Positions 50,449 through 59,155 of a DNA stretch of 64,000 nt are shown here, in pieces. Source of the stretch: Candidatus Vesicomyidisocius sp. Pext_18_S21 (lineage in GTDB: Bacteria; Pseudomonadota; Gammaproteobacteria; PS1; Pseudothioglobaceae); contig CP072535.1 in the NCBI GenBank assembly GCA_021730165.1, positions 761,798 to 825,797 of the forward strand, in the 5' to 3' direction. The translations under genes were made by a program, and so were the position numbers. The first letter of the stretch is position 1; every line of letters starts with the position of its first letter. The notes beneath the pieces are model-generated. The model ran no database searches. It was not told the DNA's origin and saw only the letters and a list, made by a program, of their open reading frames with translations.

Positions 50449-51270
50449 ATGAAAATCAGTTTTGAGTTTTTTCCACCCAAAACAGAACAGGGAAAAGAAA
50501 AACTAATCCAAGTTAGACAAAGTTTAAGTGTAGTATCGCCTAAGTACTTTTCAACCACTTCTGGTGCGGGGGGTAAAACGCAAGATACAACCTTAGAAGC
50601 AGTATTAGATATTCAAAAAAATAACAATATTCCAGCTACGCCACATTTATCTTGTATTGGTTTAAAAAAATCTAATATTATTGAATTACTAGACAAATAC
50701 AAAGCTATAAATATCAATCATATTATTGCATTAAGGGGAGATATCCCCTCAAGTATAAGAAATATGGGTGATTTTCATTATGCTAATGAATTAGTTGAAT
50801 TTATTCGATCTAAATATAATGACAACTTTAACATTGAAGTAGCGGCCTACCCTGAAATGCATCCACAAGCAAAAAATATAGAAAGTGATTTAACACACTT
50901 TGTTAACAAAGTTAAAGCAGGTGCAAATGGGGCAATTACACAATACTTCTATAATGCTGATGCCTATTTTAGATTCCAAGATGACGTACAAAAACTAGGG
51001 ATAAATATTCCAATCACACCAGGAATTATGCCCATTACCAATTATACTAAATTGCTTAATTTTTCTAATATGTGTGGCGCACAAATTCCAAAATGGATTT
51101 TAGAACGACTTAAATTTTATGAAAATGATCTAGAATCACTTAATGACTTTGGCTTTGATGTTGTTGCTAATTTATGCCAAACACTCAAGAACCAAGGTGT
51201 AAATAGCTTCCATTTTTACTCAATGAATCTTGTTGAACCATCTCTTAAGCTAGCAAAAAACATAATATAA
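50449..51270 (+). CDS. metF: 5,10-methylenetetrahydrofolate reductase
   Basis: 273 aa (E. coli 296). FEFFPPKTEQG start with the catalytic Glu, LRGDIP, NIEVAAYPEMHPQA and an ITQYFYN segment mark MetF. Makes methyl-THF for methionine synthesis using FAD and NADH. No ribosome-binding site before ATG 50449. Convergent with the HTH gene. Confidence 0.95.
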   Translation: MKISFEFFPPKTEQGKEKLIQVRQSLSVVSPKYFSTTSGAGGKTQDTTLEAVLDIQKNNNIPATPHLSCIGLKKSNIIELLDKYKAININHIIALRGDIPSSIRNMGDFHYANELVEFIRSKYNDNFNIEVAAYPEMHPQAKNIESDLTHFVNKVKAGANGAITQYFYNADAYFRFQDDVQKLGINIPITPGIMPITNYTKLLNFSNMCGAQIPKWILERLKFYENDLESLNDFGFDVVANLCQTLKNQGVNSFHFYSMNLVEPSLKLAKNII

Positions 51271-51281
51271 ATAATATATTC

Positions 51282-51725
51282 TCAATTTAAATTAGATTGT
51301 ATCTTAATCCAATATTGAAGTTTATGCAAAGACTCTTTATCTTGAGTATGACAACATTTCTCAAATATATTTAAACGACTATACAGTTCTTCAAACACCA
51401 TTGAATAATGTTCATTCCTTAGCTCTTCTTTATATAGTTTAGATTTAAGTGCACTAATAATATTGATTAATTTTTCTTCATTTTCTTGTTTAGTGAAATA
51501 ATCTATACCAGCTTTAAACATAGCATCAGATTTTATCTGTTGCATTTTTTGTATGTATTTATCTTGTTCTGAATGTAAACTTATCTTAGGATAAGCTAAC
51601 CTAATACTATCCGTTGTTACATAGCCCTCGTGAGTTTGTAACTTACCCAAATTAATTTGTGTTTGAATATGAGCACGACTCACGCCAAGTTTACGTGCTG
51701 CTTGTGAAACGCTTAATTTAATCAC
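51282..51725 (-). CDS. Putative DNA-binding protein with N-terminal helix-turn-helix
   Basis: 147 aa from GTG 51725, which has GGAGAG just upstream; an ATG at 51746 lacks a site and is the alternative. The first 45 residues (LSVSQAARKLGVSRAHIQ ... GYVTTDSIRLAYP) look like an excisionase or MerR-type winged helix. The rest is helical and charged, probably coiled coil, ending KYWIKIQ-like. Family not recognised by name. Directly downstream of hemD on the same strand, which hints at cotranscription. Confidence 0.6.
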   Translation of the reverse strand: MIKLSVSQAARKLGVSRAHIQTQINLGKLQTHEGYVTTDSIRLAYPKISLHSEQDKYIQKMQQIKSDAMFKAGIDYFTKQENEEKLINIISALKSKLYKEELRNEHYSMVFEELYSRLNIFEKCCHTQDKESLHKLQYWIKIQSNLN

Positions 51726-51763
51726 ACTTTCTCTCCAAAGAACCATTAAAGATAGTTGATAAA

Positions 51764-52510
51764 TTAACTATATTTTACTGGTTTGTCAAGTGTATTAAGA
51801 TTCATTAATACTGAAATAATACCATTATTACTGGTATTTGGAGTAACTAATACTTTATCAAACTCAATTGAATTGACATAAATTTTAATCCTTTCACTCA
51901 AAACGACTAATAAATAGTTTTTTAATTTATCAACATGATTAATTTGATTAACTATTTTTATTAGAGATTTCATATTATCTATACTGGTGATGCTAATAAC
52001 GCCTTCTCTACTTAACAAAAATTTATCAAGAGATTGACAATGTAAGTAACTAATATCACAGCAAACACGTTCATACACCTCAACATATTCAACTTGATTA
52101 CCTTGTTTAATCAAACCTTGCTTTAAAGTCTCTCTACCACCTTTACCCCTAAAAATTAAAATTGTTTTATCATTTAACTGGGTTACACTATCAAGTTCTA
52201 ACAGTGCTTCGCTAGAAGCTTTATTTTTAGGAAAATCATTAATAATGATATTATTTTCACTTAACTTTTTAGCAGTAACACTGCCCACTGCCAAAACCTG
52301 CTGATAACTAATCTTCTTCAGAATCTTTAATCCATATTCAACAGCATTAGCACTAATAAAAATAATCACATCATAATGATTTTTTTCTGATTTAATATCG
52401 ATAGGGTGAATCTTTAAAGTTGGAAAAAAAAGTGGATTATTGCCGCTTTTAACCACCATATCTTGTAGATTTTCTACTTGTAAAGCTGGTCTAGTCAACA
52501 TTACATTCAC
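51764..52510 (-). CDS. hemD: Uroporphyrinogen-III synthase
   Basis: 248 aa, normal size. MLTRPALQVENLQDM start, SANAVEYGL, AVGSVTAKKL, and a GKGGRETLKQGL segment fit HemD, whose sequence is otherwise poorly conserved. Closes hydroxymethylbilane to uroporphyrinogen III, the branch point to heme for the cytochromes and siroheme for DsrAB. hemC is not adjacent here. It follows the unknown 197-aa gene by three bases. Confidence 0.85.
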   Translation of the reverse strand: MNVMLTRPALQVENLQDMVVKSGNNPLFFPTLKIHPIDIKSEKNHYDVIIFISANAVEYGLKILKKISYQQVLAVGSVTAKKLSENNIIINDFPKNKASSEALLELDSVTQLNDKTILIFRGKGGRETLKQGLIKQGNQVEYVEVYERVCCDISYLHCQSLDKFLLSREGVISITSIDNMKSLIKIVNQINHVDKLKNYLLVVLSERIKIYVNSIEFDKVLVTPNTSNNGIISVLMNLNTLDKPVKYS

Positions 52511-52513
52511 TGA

Positions 52514-53107
52514 CTAAAAGCCTAATATTTCAGCAATAATTCGTATTTTATTCAATGTTTCACTTTCTGCATATTTACAAATAAGTATAATTTTAGTATT
52601 AACTAACGATACATCTTGTAAAAAATTTCGAATTTGTTTTTCATCCCAAATATTAGAAGTATAAATAATAGGAAATTGAGTAAAATAAAAATATTTATTT
52701 GTTATTAGCTTGGTATTTAAATCAAACTTAAGTTTTTTATCAGACTGAAAACATAATTTATAACCACTTAATATTTTCATTACTTCATTACTTGGTTGTT
52801 CATCTAATTCACAAAATAAATTAAATTGAGATCGATATTGATGGATTGGTTTCAGTAGTAATATAAGCAGAGGTATCTCTAATAACTGTGTTTGTTCAAT
52901 ATATACAACTAATTCAAATACCTCATCTGAATCTTTCAATTCTATAAATATCTGTTCAAGGTCCTCCTTAGTATCAATTTTTAAAGATAATGCTTTGAAT
53001 AAGGTTGAATAATAATCAAACCGCCATTCATTAGGTAAATCATCAGGATAAAAATCGTCAAGCAAATCTAAATCACTACGACCAATTAAGAATTCTGTTT
53101 TATTCAT
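52514..53107 (-). CDS. Conserved-looking protein of unknown function
   Basis: 197 aa, no signal peptide or TM. Starts MNKTEFLIGRSDLDLLDDFY, then PDDLPNEWRFDYYSTLF. The pattern recalls conserved proteins in sulfur- and methane-oxidising gammaproteobacteria and faintly the DUF72/YecE start, but I cannot assign it. An acidic first half, and a beta-rich second half. Adjacent to hemD (3-bp gap), so probably cotranscribed. Confidence 0.7.
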   Translation of the reverse strand: MNKTEFLIGRSDLDLLDDFYPDDLPNEWRFDYYSTLFKALSLKIDTKEDLEQIFIELKDSDEVFELVVYIEQTQLLEIPLLILLLKPIHQYRSQFNLFCELDEQPSNEVMKILSGYKLCFQSDKKLKFDLNTKLITNKYFYFTQFPIIYTSNIWDEKQIRNFLQDVSLVNTKIILICKYAESETLNKIRIIAEILGF

Positions 53108-53167
53108 TTGGTTTTATATGTCTTTATAATAAAATAAAAGTTTTATACAAAGATCTATTTATTAACT

Positions 53168-54121
53168 ATGTCAGATATTCTACTACCAATTATTGCTTTA
53201 TTATCAGGATTTACACTTTTAATTTGGAGTGCAGATAAATTTACTGAGAATGGGGTAAAAATTGCTAATATTTTTAAAATATCGCCCTTTATTATTGGGA
53301 TAACCATATTAGGATTTGGCACTAGTATACCTGAAATATTAATATCGACACTTGCTGCTATAGAAGGTAATACAGGGCTTAGTATTGGCAATGCAATTGG
53401 TTCTAATATTTTTAATATTTCCATAATATTAGGTATTAGCACAATTATTTCCCCAATTAACGTACAATGGAAGACCTTAAAGAAAGAATGGTTATTTTTA
53501 ATGGTTACTACACTTTGTGTAGGAGTTTTATTATGGGATTATCGCCTTGATTTCAAAGATGGTTTGATTTTATTATCTTTATTGGTTTTATTTTTTGCTT
53601 ATATCTTTAAACAAGCAAAAAATAAAACACATCATAATTTTGATGAATTTAAACATAATGTCAACAAGGATCAAATTAAAAAAACTCAGATAATTCTAAT
53701 TATAAGCTTAACGATTTTAGTCTCTAGCGCAGAACTTGTAGCTTGGGGTGGTATAGAAATAGCTAAAATATTTGGTATTTCAGATCTTATTATTGGACTT
53801 AGCATTATAGCTCTAGGAACTAGTTTACCAGAACTGGCGGTATCAATCTCAAGCGTTTTGAAAAAACAATATACAATGGTAATTGGAAATGTAATCGGCT
53901 CTAATATATTTAACACTATTGCTGTATTAGCTATACCGGGATTAATCTACCCATCAGATATACCAATTGAAGTTATAAATAGAGACTATCCAGTCATGTT
54001 ATTGTTGACTATTTTATTATTTGTTGTTTCTTATAGTTTTAGCAAAAAACATATTATTAATCGATTGGGAGGGTTTTTTCTTATTGGGATATTTAGTCTT
54101 TATATGTGGCAATTATTATGA
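53168..54121 (+). CDS. Sodium/calcium-type antiporter, CaCA family (YrbG-like)
   Basis: 317 aa with about ten TMs in two inverted halves. The two alpha repeats are GFGTSIPEILIS...GNAIGSNIFNI and ALGTSLPELAVSI...GNVIGSNIFNT, carrying the cation-binding Glu residues. Likely exchanges Ca2+ for Na+ or H+ at the inner membrane; direction and ion unproven. A sodium gradient could come from OadGAB. Overlaps tsaE by ATGA. Confidence 0.9.
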   Translation: MSDILLPIIALLSGFTLLIWSADKFTENGVKIANIFKISPFIIGITILGFGTSIPEILISTLAAIEGNTGLSIGNAIGSNIFNISIILGISTIISPINVQWKTLKKEWLFLMVTTLCVGVLLWDYRLDFKDGLILLSLLVLFFAYIFKQAKNKTHHNFDEFKHNVNKDQIKKTQIILIISLTILVSSAELVAWGGIEIAKIFGISDLIIGLSIIALGTSLPELAVSISSVLKKQYTMVIGNVIGSNIFNTIAVLAIPGLIYPSDIPIEVINRDYPVMLLLTILLFVVSYSFSKKHIINRLGGFFLIGIFSLYMWQLL

Positions 54122-54573
54122 AATTAACTCTTCACAATGAGTCTGATACTTATGACTTTGCACATCAATTAGCTCAGTGTACTCAGTTAGTTGATAGTTG
54201 CATTGTTATTTATTTAGAAGGTGATTTAGGAGTTGGGAAAACTACATTTGCTAGAGGGTTTATCCAGTTCTATGGATTTGATCAAGTTAAAAGCCCTACC
54301 TATTCTCTTGTAGAAAGCTATATCAATGATAAAATCAATATTCACCACTTTGATTGTTATCGATTAGGTGATGCACAAGAATTAGAATATATTGGCATTC
54401 GAGAATATTTAGCACCTGGTCATATTCAGTTGATTGAATGGGCAGAATTAGGCAAAGGCATAATTGCGCCAACAGATATGATAATTAAAATAACTGATGA
54501 TTTGGATAAACATGAACTACAAATAACAACTCATACACAAGTTGGTAATCAACTACTTGCATGCATCAGCTGA
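54118..54573 (+). CDS. tsaE: tRNA threonylcarbamoyladenosine ATPase TsaE
   Basis: 151 aa from ATG 54118 (ATGA overlap with the antiporter gene). Walker A EGDLGVGKTTFARG (about 34-47), SPTYSLVESY, HFDCYRL and LIEWAE are family motifs. Works with TsaB, TsaC and TsaD in t6A37 tRNA modification. Essential and conserved in reduced genomes. Confidence 0.95.
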   Translation: MKLTLHNESDTYDFAHQLAQCTQLVDSCIVIYLEGDLGVGKTTFARGFIQFYGFDQVKSPTYSLVESYINDKINIHHFDCYRLGDAQELEYIGIREYLAPGHIQLIEWAELGKGIIAPTDMIIKITDDLDKHELQITTHTQVGNQLLACIS

Positions 54574-55047
54574 TAAAAACTTTTTTCAATAAAATATATT
54601 TATCTTTGTTACAAACAATAGAACCACATTGTTTATTAGACAGTACTTAAATAAACTAAGTGTTTAATTTTCAATTAATACACAAAATAAATCAATCATA
54701 CTTCACCATTTATTTCAATTTATACTAATTTAAGGACTATAAATAATCTAGTTTAAACCTTATCAAAGCATGATGATTCAACTAAATTTACTAATTGATA
54801 TTAAAGAGGAATTAATTAAAAATGACTAACATTTAAATAAAAACCACAAAGAAAGAAGATTATATTATATTATATTATATTATATTATATTAATAACACC
54901 ATAACTTCCTATGTGTTAGCTAAAACTACATTTATTTTTAATCTTAAAGATTAAAAATAACTTAAAATTCAAAAGAACAAGATAATATTGCTAACGCAAT
55001 TTATTATTATAGATATTTTAAATTATTACAAATAAAACTTAAACAAG
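54574..55047. other. Spacer with a short remnant and a 5-bp microsatellite
   Basis: 474 bp between tsaE (+) and dsrR (-). An ATG at 54560, inside the end of tsaE, opens a 29-codon frame MHQLIKTFFNKIYLSLLQ with a signal-like hydrophobic start, then TAA. In other gammaproteobacteria amiB often follows tsaE, so it may be that relic. The rest is AT-rich with the microsatellite at 54859-54892. dsrS, which follows dsrR in Allochromatium, is not visible. Confidence 0.4.
54859..54892. repeat. Pentanucleotide microsatellite (TATAT)n
   Basis: 34 bp of perfect period 5, about 6.8 units, in the non-coding spacer downstream of dsrR. Slippage site; copy number may vary. Confidence 0.95.
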
Positions 55048-55389
55048 CTACTTGTTATTTAATTTATCAGGTGCACATTCCTTTTCTGGTGGCTCATAAT
55101 TTGGATCGTTTGGGTTCATAAACACAAAATGATAATCGCTGTTTTTATCTATCTGGTCAAAATCCACCACCATACCTTCAAGTAATACTTTTTTCTCATA
55201 AGAAAAAATATACTCAACACCATTAGATTCAAGGTGAATATCACTGTCATTACGATCATCAAAACCCATTAAATATTGAAAACCATCATCAGTTTTATCA
55301 ACAGAAAAACGAATCAACAGTCCTTTATTTTCTGGATTATGAGTTGATAAAATAATTTCATCCGAAGCTTTTTTTGTAATTATTATCAT
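55048..55389 (-). CDS. dsrR: DsrR, IscA/SufA-like protein without the cluster cysteines
   Basis: 113 aa. The A-type scaffold fold is seen in GLLIRFSVDKTDDGFQYLMGFDD and NGVEYIFSYEKKVLLEGMVVDFDQ. The three Cys that ligate Fe-S in IscA are missing; the only Cys is in the tail EKECAPDK. This is the known property of DsrR in Allochromatium, where it supports dsr gene expression after transcription. ATG overlaps the dsrN stop by ATGA. Confidence 0.88.
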   Translation of the reverse strand: MIIITKKASDEIILSTHNPENKGLLIRFSVDKTDDGFQYLMGFDDRNDSDIHLESNGVEYIFSYEKKVLLEGMVVDFDQIDKNSDYHFVFMNPNDPNYEPPEKECAPDKLNNK

Positions 55390-56762
55390 AACCCCTGTTC
55401 TTTAACCTTGTTTACAAAATTCACAAATTGTATAACCCATTCATTACTCGCTACATTATGCAAATGTGTGTACGAAGCCAAAAGATTATACTTCATAATA
55501 CCATCAAACTTATTATTTACACCTACACCACGCAAAACATTAAAAGCATAGCGTGTATTGGAACTAATATTTTTAAGCTTTGAGTAATGAAACTCATGTG
55601 CGTAAATATGCTTAGATACTCCAGACCAACAATGCTCATCGGTTGGCTCCAACTCAACATAACCTCTACCAATAGGCTTAGACATCATATAAGTATCTGC
55701 ATCAATTACACCCATCATTGAATAAGTTTTTTTATTATGAGTAATGCTATTGGTTAAATACATTAACCCGCCACATTCTACATACGTTGGTAAGTTTTGT
55801 TCAATTTTAGTTTTAATATCTTCTAATAAAGATTGATTAGCATTTAACTCTTCAAGTTTCATTTCTGGAAAACCACCACCGATAAACAAGCCATCACATA
55901 TTGGCAAATTATTATCTTTAAGTGTGTCAAAGTATTTTATACTAACGCCTAATGATTCAAATTTATCCAAATCATCCTGATAATAAAAATTAAACACAGC
56001 ATCTTTAGCAATAGCAATAATAATTTTTTCCTTAATTGTATTGATATTTGTATATGTGTTAATAATTTTCTTATTGGACTTAATACAATTGAAGTCCAAT
56101 AATATATTAAGATCAACTTGATCAGTAATAATTTTGGCAACTTTTTTGATAAAAGTTTGTGATTGGGATATTTCGTTAGCAGGCATTAAGCCTAAATGAC
56201 GCTCATCAATTATTAATGCTTTAGAACGACGTATACAGCCCAACACAGAGATATCAGTATAGTAATTAATAGCTTGTATCAATTTTGATTCATGACGTTC
56301 ACTAGCTACTTTATTTAAAATAACACCAGCAATATTTATCTCTTTATCAAATAATTGATAACCACTAAGCAGTGGTGCAACACCACGGGTAATACCTCTA
56401 CTGTCAATCACTAATATAACAGGAGTCATTAATAATTTAGCAAGATCGGCATTAGCATCACCACCAATAACACTCATACCATCAAACAAACCTTTATTTC
56501 CTTCAATAATATTAATATCACTATTTAAAATTTGGTTTTGATACAACTGGATTATTTCATGATCAGTCATGTTATAAAAATCAAGATTATAACAAGGATT
56601 TCCACTGGCTTTAGAAAGCCAAATAGGATCAATATAGTCAGGCCCTTTTTTAAAAGTCTGAACATTTAAAGATTGTTGTTTAAATGCAGCACACAATCCT
56701 AAACTAACAACAGTTTTTCCTGATGATTTATGAGCAGCAGATAGATAAAACGATAATGGCAT
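55386..56762 (-). CDS. dsrN: DsrN, siroheme amidase (cobyrinate a,c-diamide synthase-like)
   Basis: 458 aa. N-terminal P-loop-like AHKSSGKTVVSLGL and KKGPDYIDPIW, C-terminal class I glutaminase with nucleophile Cys in YVECGGLMYLT and His in YAHEFHYSK. Homologous to CbiA/CobB, but located within dsr, where it amidates siroheme for DsrAB. No other cobalamin genes nearby, supporting DsrN. Confidence 0.93.
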   Translation of the reverse strand: MPLSFYLSAAHKSSGKTVVSLGLCAAFKQQSLNVQTFKKGPDYIDPIWLSKASGNPCYNLDFYNMTDHEIIQLYQNQILNSDINIIEGNKGLFDGMSVIGGDANADLAKLLMTPVILVIDSRGITRGVAPLLSGYQLFDKEINIAGVILNKVASERHESKLIQAINYYTDISVLGCIRRSKALIIDERHLGLMPANEISQSQTFIKKVAKIITDQVDLNILLDFNCIKSNKKIINTYTNINTIKEKIIIAIAKDAVFNFYYQDDLDKFESLGVSIKYFDTLKDNNLPICDGLFIGGGFPEMKLEELNANQSLLEDIKTKIEQNLPTYVECGGLMYLTNSITHNKKTYSMMGVIDADTYMMSKPIGRGYVELEPTDEHCWSGVSKHIYAHEFHYSKLKNISSNTRYAFNVLRGVGVNNKFDGIMKYNLLASYTHLHNVASNEWVIQFVNFVNKVKEQGL

Positions 56763-56789
56763 TAATATCTATTTAATTTTAAAATAAAA

Positions 56790-57992
56790 TTATCCTTTAT
56801 GATATGAATCAGCTAAATCATCTTCCAAACTCTCCGGCAAGAATGCTAAAAATTTAACTAAAAATGTAACTATAATCATTGCTAAAGCAATACCACCAAT
56901 ACCAAGAAATATTTCTGGCAATGAAACTAAATATTGAGCAATATCACCATAACCTTCTAAAACCTCCTTGCCTGGAAATAACTCCATTGGATAAGCCTGA
57001 CCTCCAATGATAATAACGTATAACTGGACAAACCCACCAATAATAATTAACACAGAAGACAAACCTAACATTGAACGATCTCCTTTAGTAATAGGATGAT
57101 AAATCAACCCTATAGGCACAATACCACCTAAAATAATTTGACCATACCAAAATAATTTTGTATAAATACCACCATCAAAAAGAATAAAATTCTCAATACC
57201 AGTATTTTCTGCTAAATACAAATTACCCAAATGATATACCGCTACAAAATACATAACTGCTGCAACAAACACACCTAAAAGATTTCTCAAACGATTTACT
57301 ATAATATCTCCTAAAGGTCTATTAGTCCACTTATAGCTCGCCATTAAGATCAATATGAAAGATGCTAACCCAAATGAAAAAGACATAATGACAAACATAG
57401 GAGCCATAATAACAGCATCATAAGCTTGTCTAGCAACTAAAAATCCAAAAATAGAGCCTGTTCCTGTAGTTAAAATTAAACGCCAACTAAAAGCAACTAA
57501 ACCCACTTTATGACTAAACTTATTCATGCGACGCTCAAACATCATCCATAAATAAATAGCAACTACTACAAAGAAGCCATTATATAAAATAATATTCCAA
57601 GCAAAAATTGATTTAAAATTATATTCAGTCATTGCAACAATCAAACGATCTATACGACCTAAATCAAGAACTAATACCATTAACCCCCCGGCTAATAATG
57701 ATAACGCAACTAAACCAGATAAACGTGATAATGGTTTATATAGTTTCTTATTAAACACAGAATAAATTGAAGCCAGGTTTAATGCGCCACTCGCTGCTAC
57801 TATCAAGAACAAAGCAAAAACATGTGGCATACCCCATACAATACGATTATTCATACCAGTCACAAAATGACCATAGTGCTCCACATAATACACACTACCA
57901 AGTGCAGCCAAAATTAAAATCCCAAGTCCTATAATTAAAGTATAAAAGCCTAGGCTTTTTCCTTCAATTTGCTCAAAACGAATATTACTCAT
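56790..57992 (-). CDS. dsrP: DsrP, NrfD-family integral membrane subunit
   Basis: 400 aa with about ten TMs, no heme-binding His pattern or Cys clusters. Matches the NrfD/PsrC family. Part of the DsrMKJOP complex, thought to exchange electrons with the quinone pool together with the Fe-S protein DsrO. GGAA precedes ATG 57992. Between dsrO and dsrN. Confidence 0.93.
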   Translation of the reverse strand: MSNIRFEQIEGKSLGFYTLIIGLGILILAALGSVYYVEHYGHFVTGMNNRIVWGMPHVFALFLIVAASGALNLASIYSVFNKKLYKPLSRLSGLVALSLLAGGLMVLVLDLGRIDRLIVAMTEYNFKSIFAWNIILYNGFFVVVAIYLWMMFERRMNKFSHKVGLVAFSWRLILTTGTGSIFGFLVARQAYDAVIMAPMFVIMSFSFGLASFILILMASYKWTNRPLGDIIVNRLRNLLGVFVAAVMYFVAVYHLGNLYLAENTGIENFILFDGGIYTKLFWYGQIILGGIVPIGLIYHPITKGDRSMLGLSSVLIIIGGFVQLYVIIIGGQAYPMELFPGKEVLEGYGDIAQYLVSLPEIFLGIGGIALAMIIVTFLVKFLAFLPESLEDDLADSYHKG

Positions 57993-58017
57993 AAAGTTCC
58001 AAAATTAAATTTATTAT

Positions 58018-58746
58018 TTAAATACCACTATAGCGTACGCCAGTATTTAGATTAAGATCTGCCCTAATTTGTGAAGATTGAATTACTCTCAAGGTTCGGT
58101 TTATTTGGCTTGATTCATCATACAAATTACCAAAAATGACAGCTTCGCTATTAACACTTTCAACACAAGCAGGTGTTTCATCTTTATCAACCTTGTGTAC
58201 ACACATCGTACAAGCTTCAACTGTGCCTTTACCACGAGGCATGTGTTCTTTCTGATTGTTTAATGTTTCATGTACAAATGAACGTGCGTCATATGGACAA
58301 GCCATCATACAATAACGACAACCAATACATAAATGCTTATCTACTAACACAATTCCATCTTCACGTTTCATAGAAGCGTTTGTTGGACAAACATCAACAC
58401 AAGGCGGTTCTTCACAATGTTGACACATAAGTGCAAGACTACTTACTTTATTAGTCGCTTTATCTTTAACCTTTAGTTTTTTAATCCAAGCTGGTTTTTG
58501 ACTAGCTGTTGAGTGTATCTCAGTACCCCAACCTTGTTCTTGTTTACAAGCATTAATCATGCCATCAATATCAGTCTCAGTTAGCTTATTGGTATTAATC
58601 AACAAGCCCCAACGCTTTTTATTAGTAACAGGTATTTCACTCACACTAGCAAATGTGGTAAGTGTAATACCACTAGCAACTATAGCAACCCCTGTTGTTG
58701 CATTCATGATTTTAATAAAATCTCTACGATTTAATGTTTTATTCAT
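58018..58746 (-). CDS. dsrO: DsrO, periplasmic Fe-S ferredoxin-like subunit
   Basis: 242 aa from ATG 58746, in the ATGA overlap with dsrJ; an ATG at 58779 lies inside dsrJ and is rejected. Tat signal LNRRDFIKIMNATTG, then cysteine clusters CQHCEEPPCVDVCP, CIGCRYCMMACP and CTMCVHKV...ACVESV. Electron transfer on the outer face of DsrMKJOP. Confidence 0.94.
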   Translation of the reverse strand: MNKTLNRRDFIKIMNATTGVAIVASGITLTTFASVSEIPVTNKKRWGLLINTNKLTETDIDGMINACKQEQGWGTEIHSTASQKPAWIKKLKVKDKATNKVSSLALMCQHCEEPPCVDVCPTNASMKREDGIVLVDKHLCIGCRYCMMACPYDARSFVHETLNNQKEHMPRGKGTVEACTMCVHKVDKDETPACVESVNSEAVIFGNLYDESSQINRTLRVIQSSQIRADLNLNTGVRYSGI

Positions 58747-59126
58747 AATAAATCTTCCCTTGGAACCGTACGATGACAACTGAAACAGTCAAAACTAACA
58801 CCGACTTTCTTATGACAATCTGAACAAAATTGACCTTTCTTATCAACTGAGTAATATTGGTTATTTATCTTATTTTTATTAGCATGACACGACACACAAC
58901 CTTTTAAAGAATATTCATTTGTTCGTATACCTTGACGCAAGGTTTTATCGCGTTTATGACGTAAGAATTCAGGATGCATTTTTCGAATAATTGAAGGATT
59001 TTTATGAAATACTTTACCGGATAACTTAATAGAACTAGCTTGCTCACCAAGATTAACATATTCATCAATATACGCAAATACACTACTTACAAACAAACTT
59101 AAAAAAACAACCAAAAAACGATTCAT
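58743..59126 (-). CDS. dsrJ: DsrJ, triheme cytochrome c
   Basis: 127 aa. N-terminal uncleaved-type signal anchor (about 1-18), three heme sites CVSCH (77-81), CSDCH (101-105) and CFSCH (114-118). The periplasmic cytochrome of DsrMKJOP, with an unusual Cys/His-ligated heme in characterised homologues. Overlaps dsrO by ATGA. Confidence 0.95.
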   Translation of the reverse strand: MNRFLVVFLSLFVSSVFAYIDEYVNLGEQASSIKLSGKVFHKNPSIIRKMHPEFLRHKRDKTLRQGIRTNEYSLKGCVSCHANKNKINNQYYSVDKKGQFCSDCHKKVGVSFDCFSCHRTVPREDLL

Positions 59127-59155
59127 AATTTTTATCCAGCTTAGATTAAATCGAA

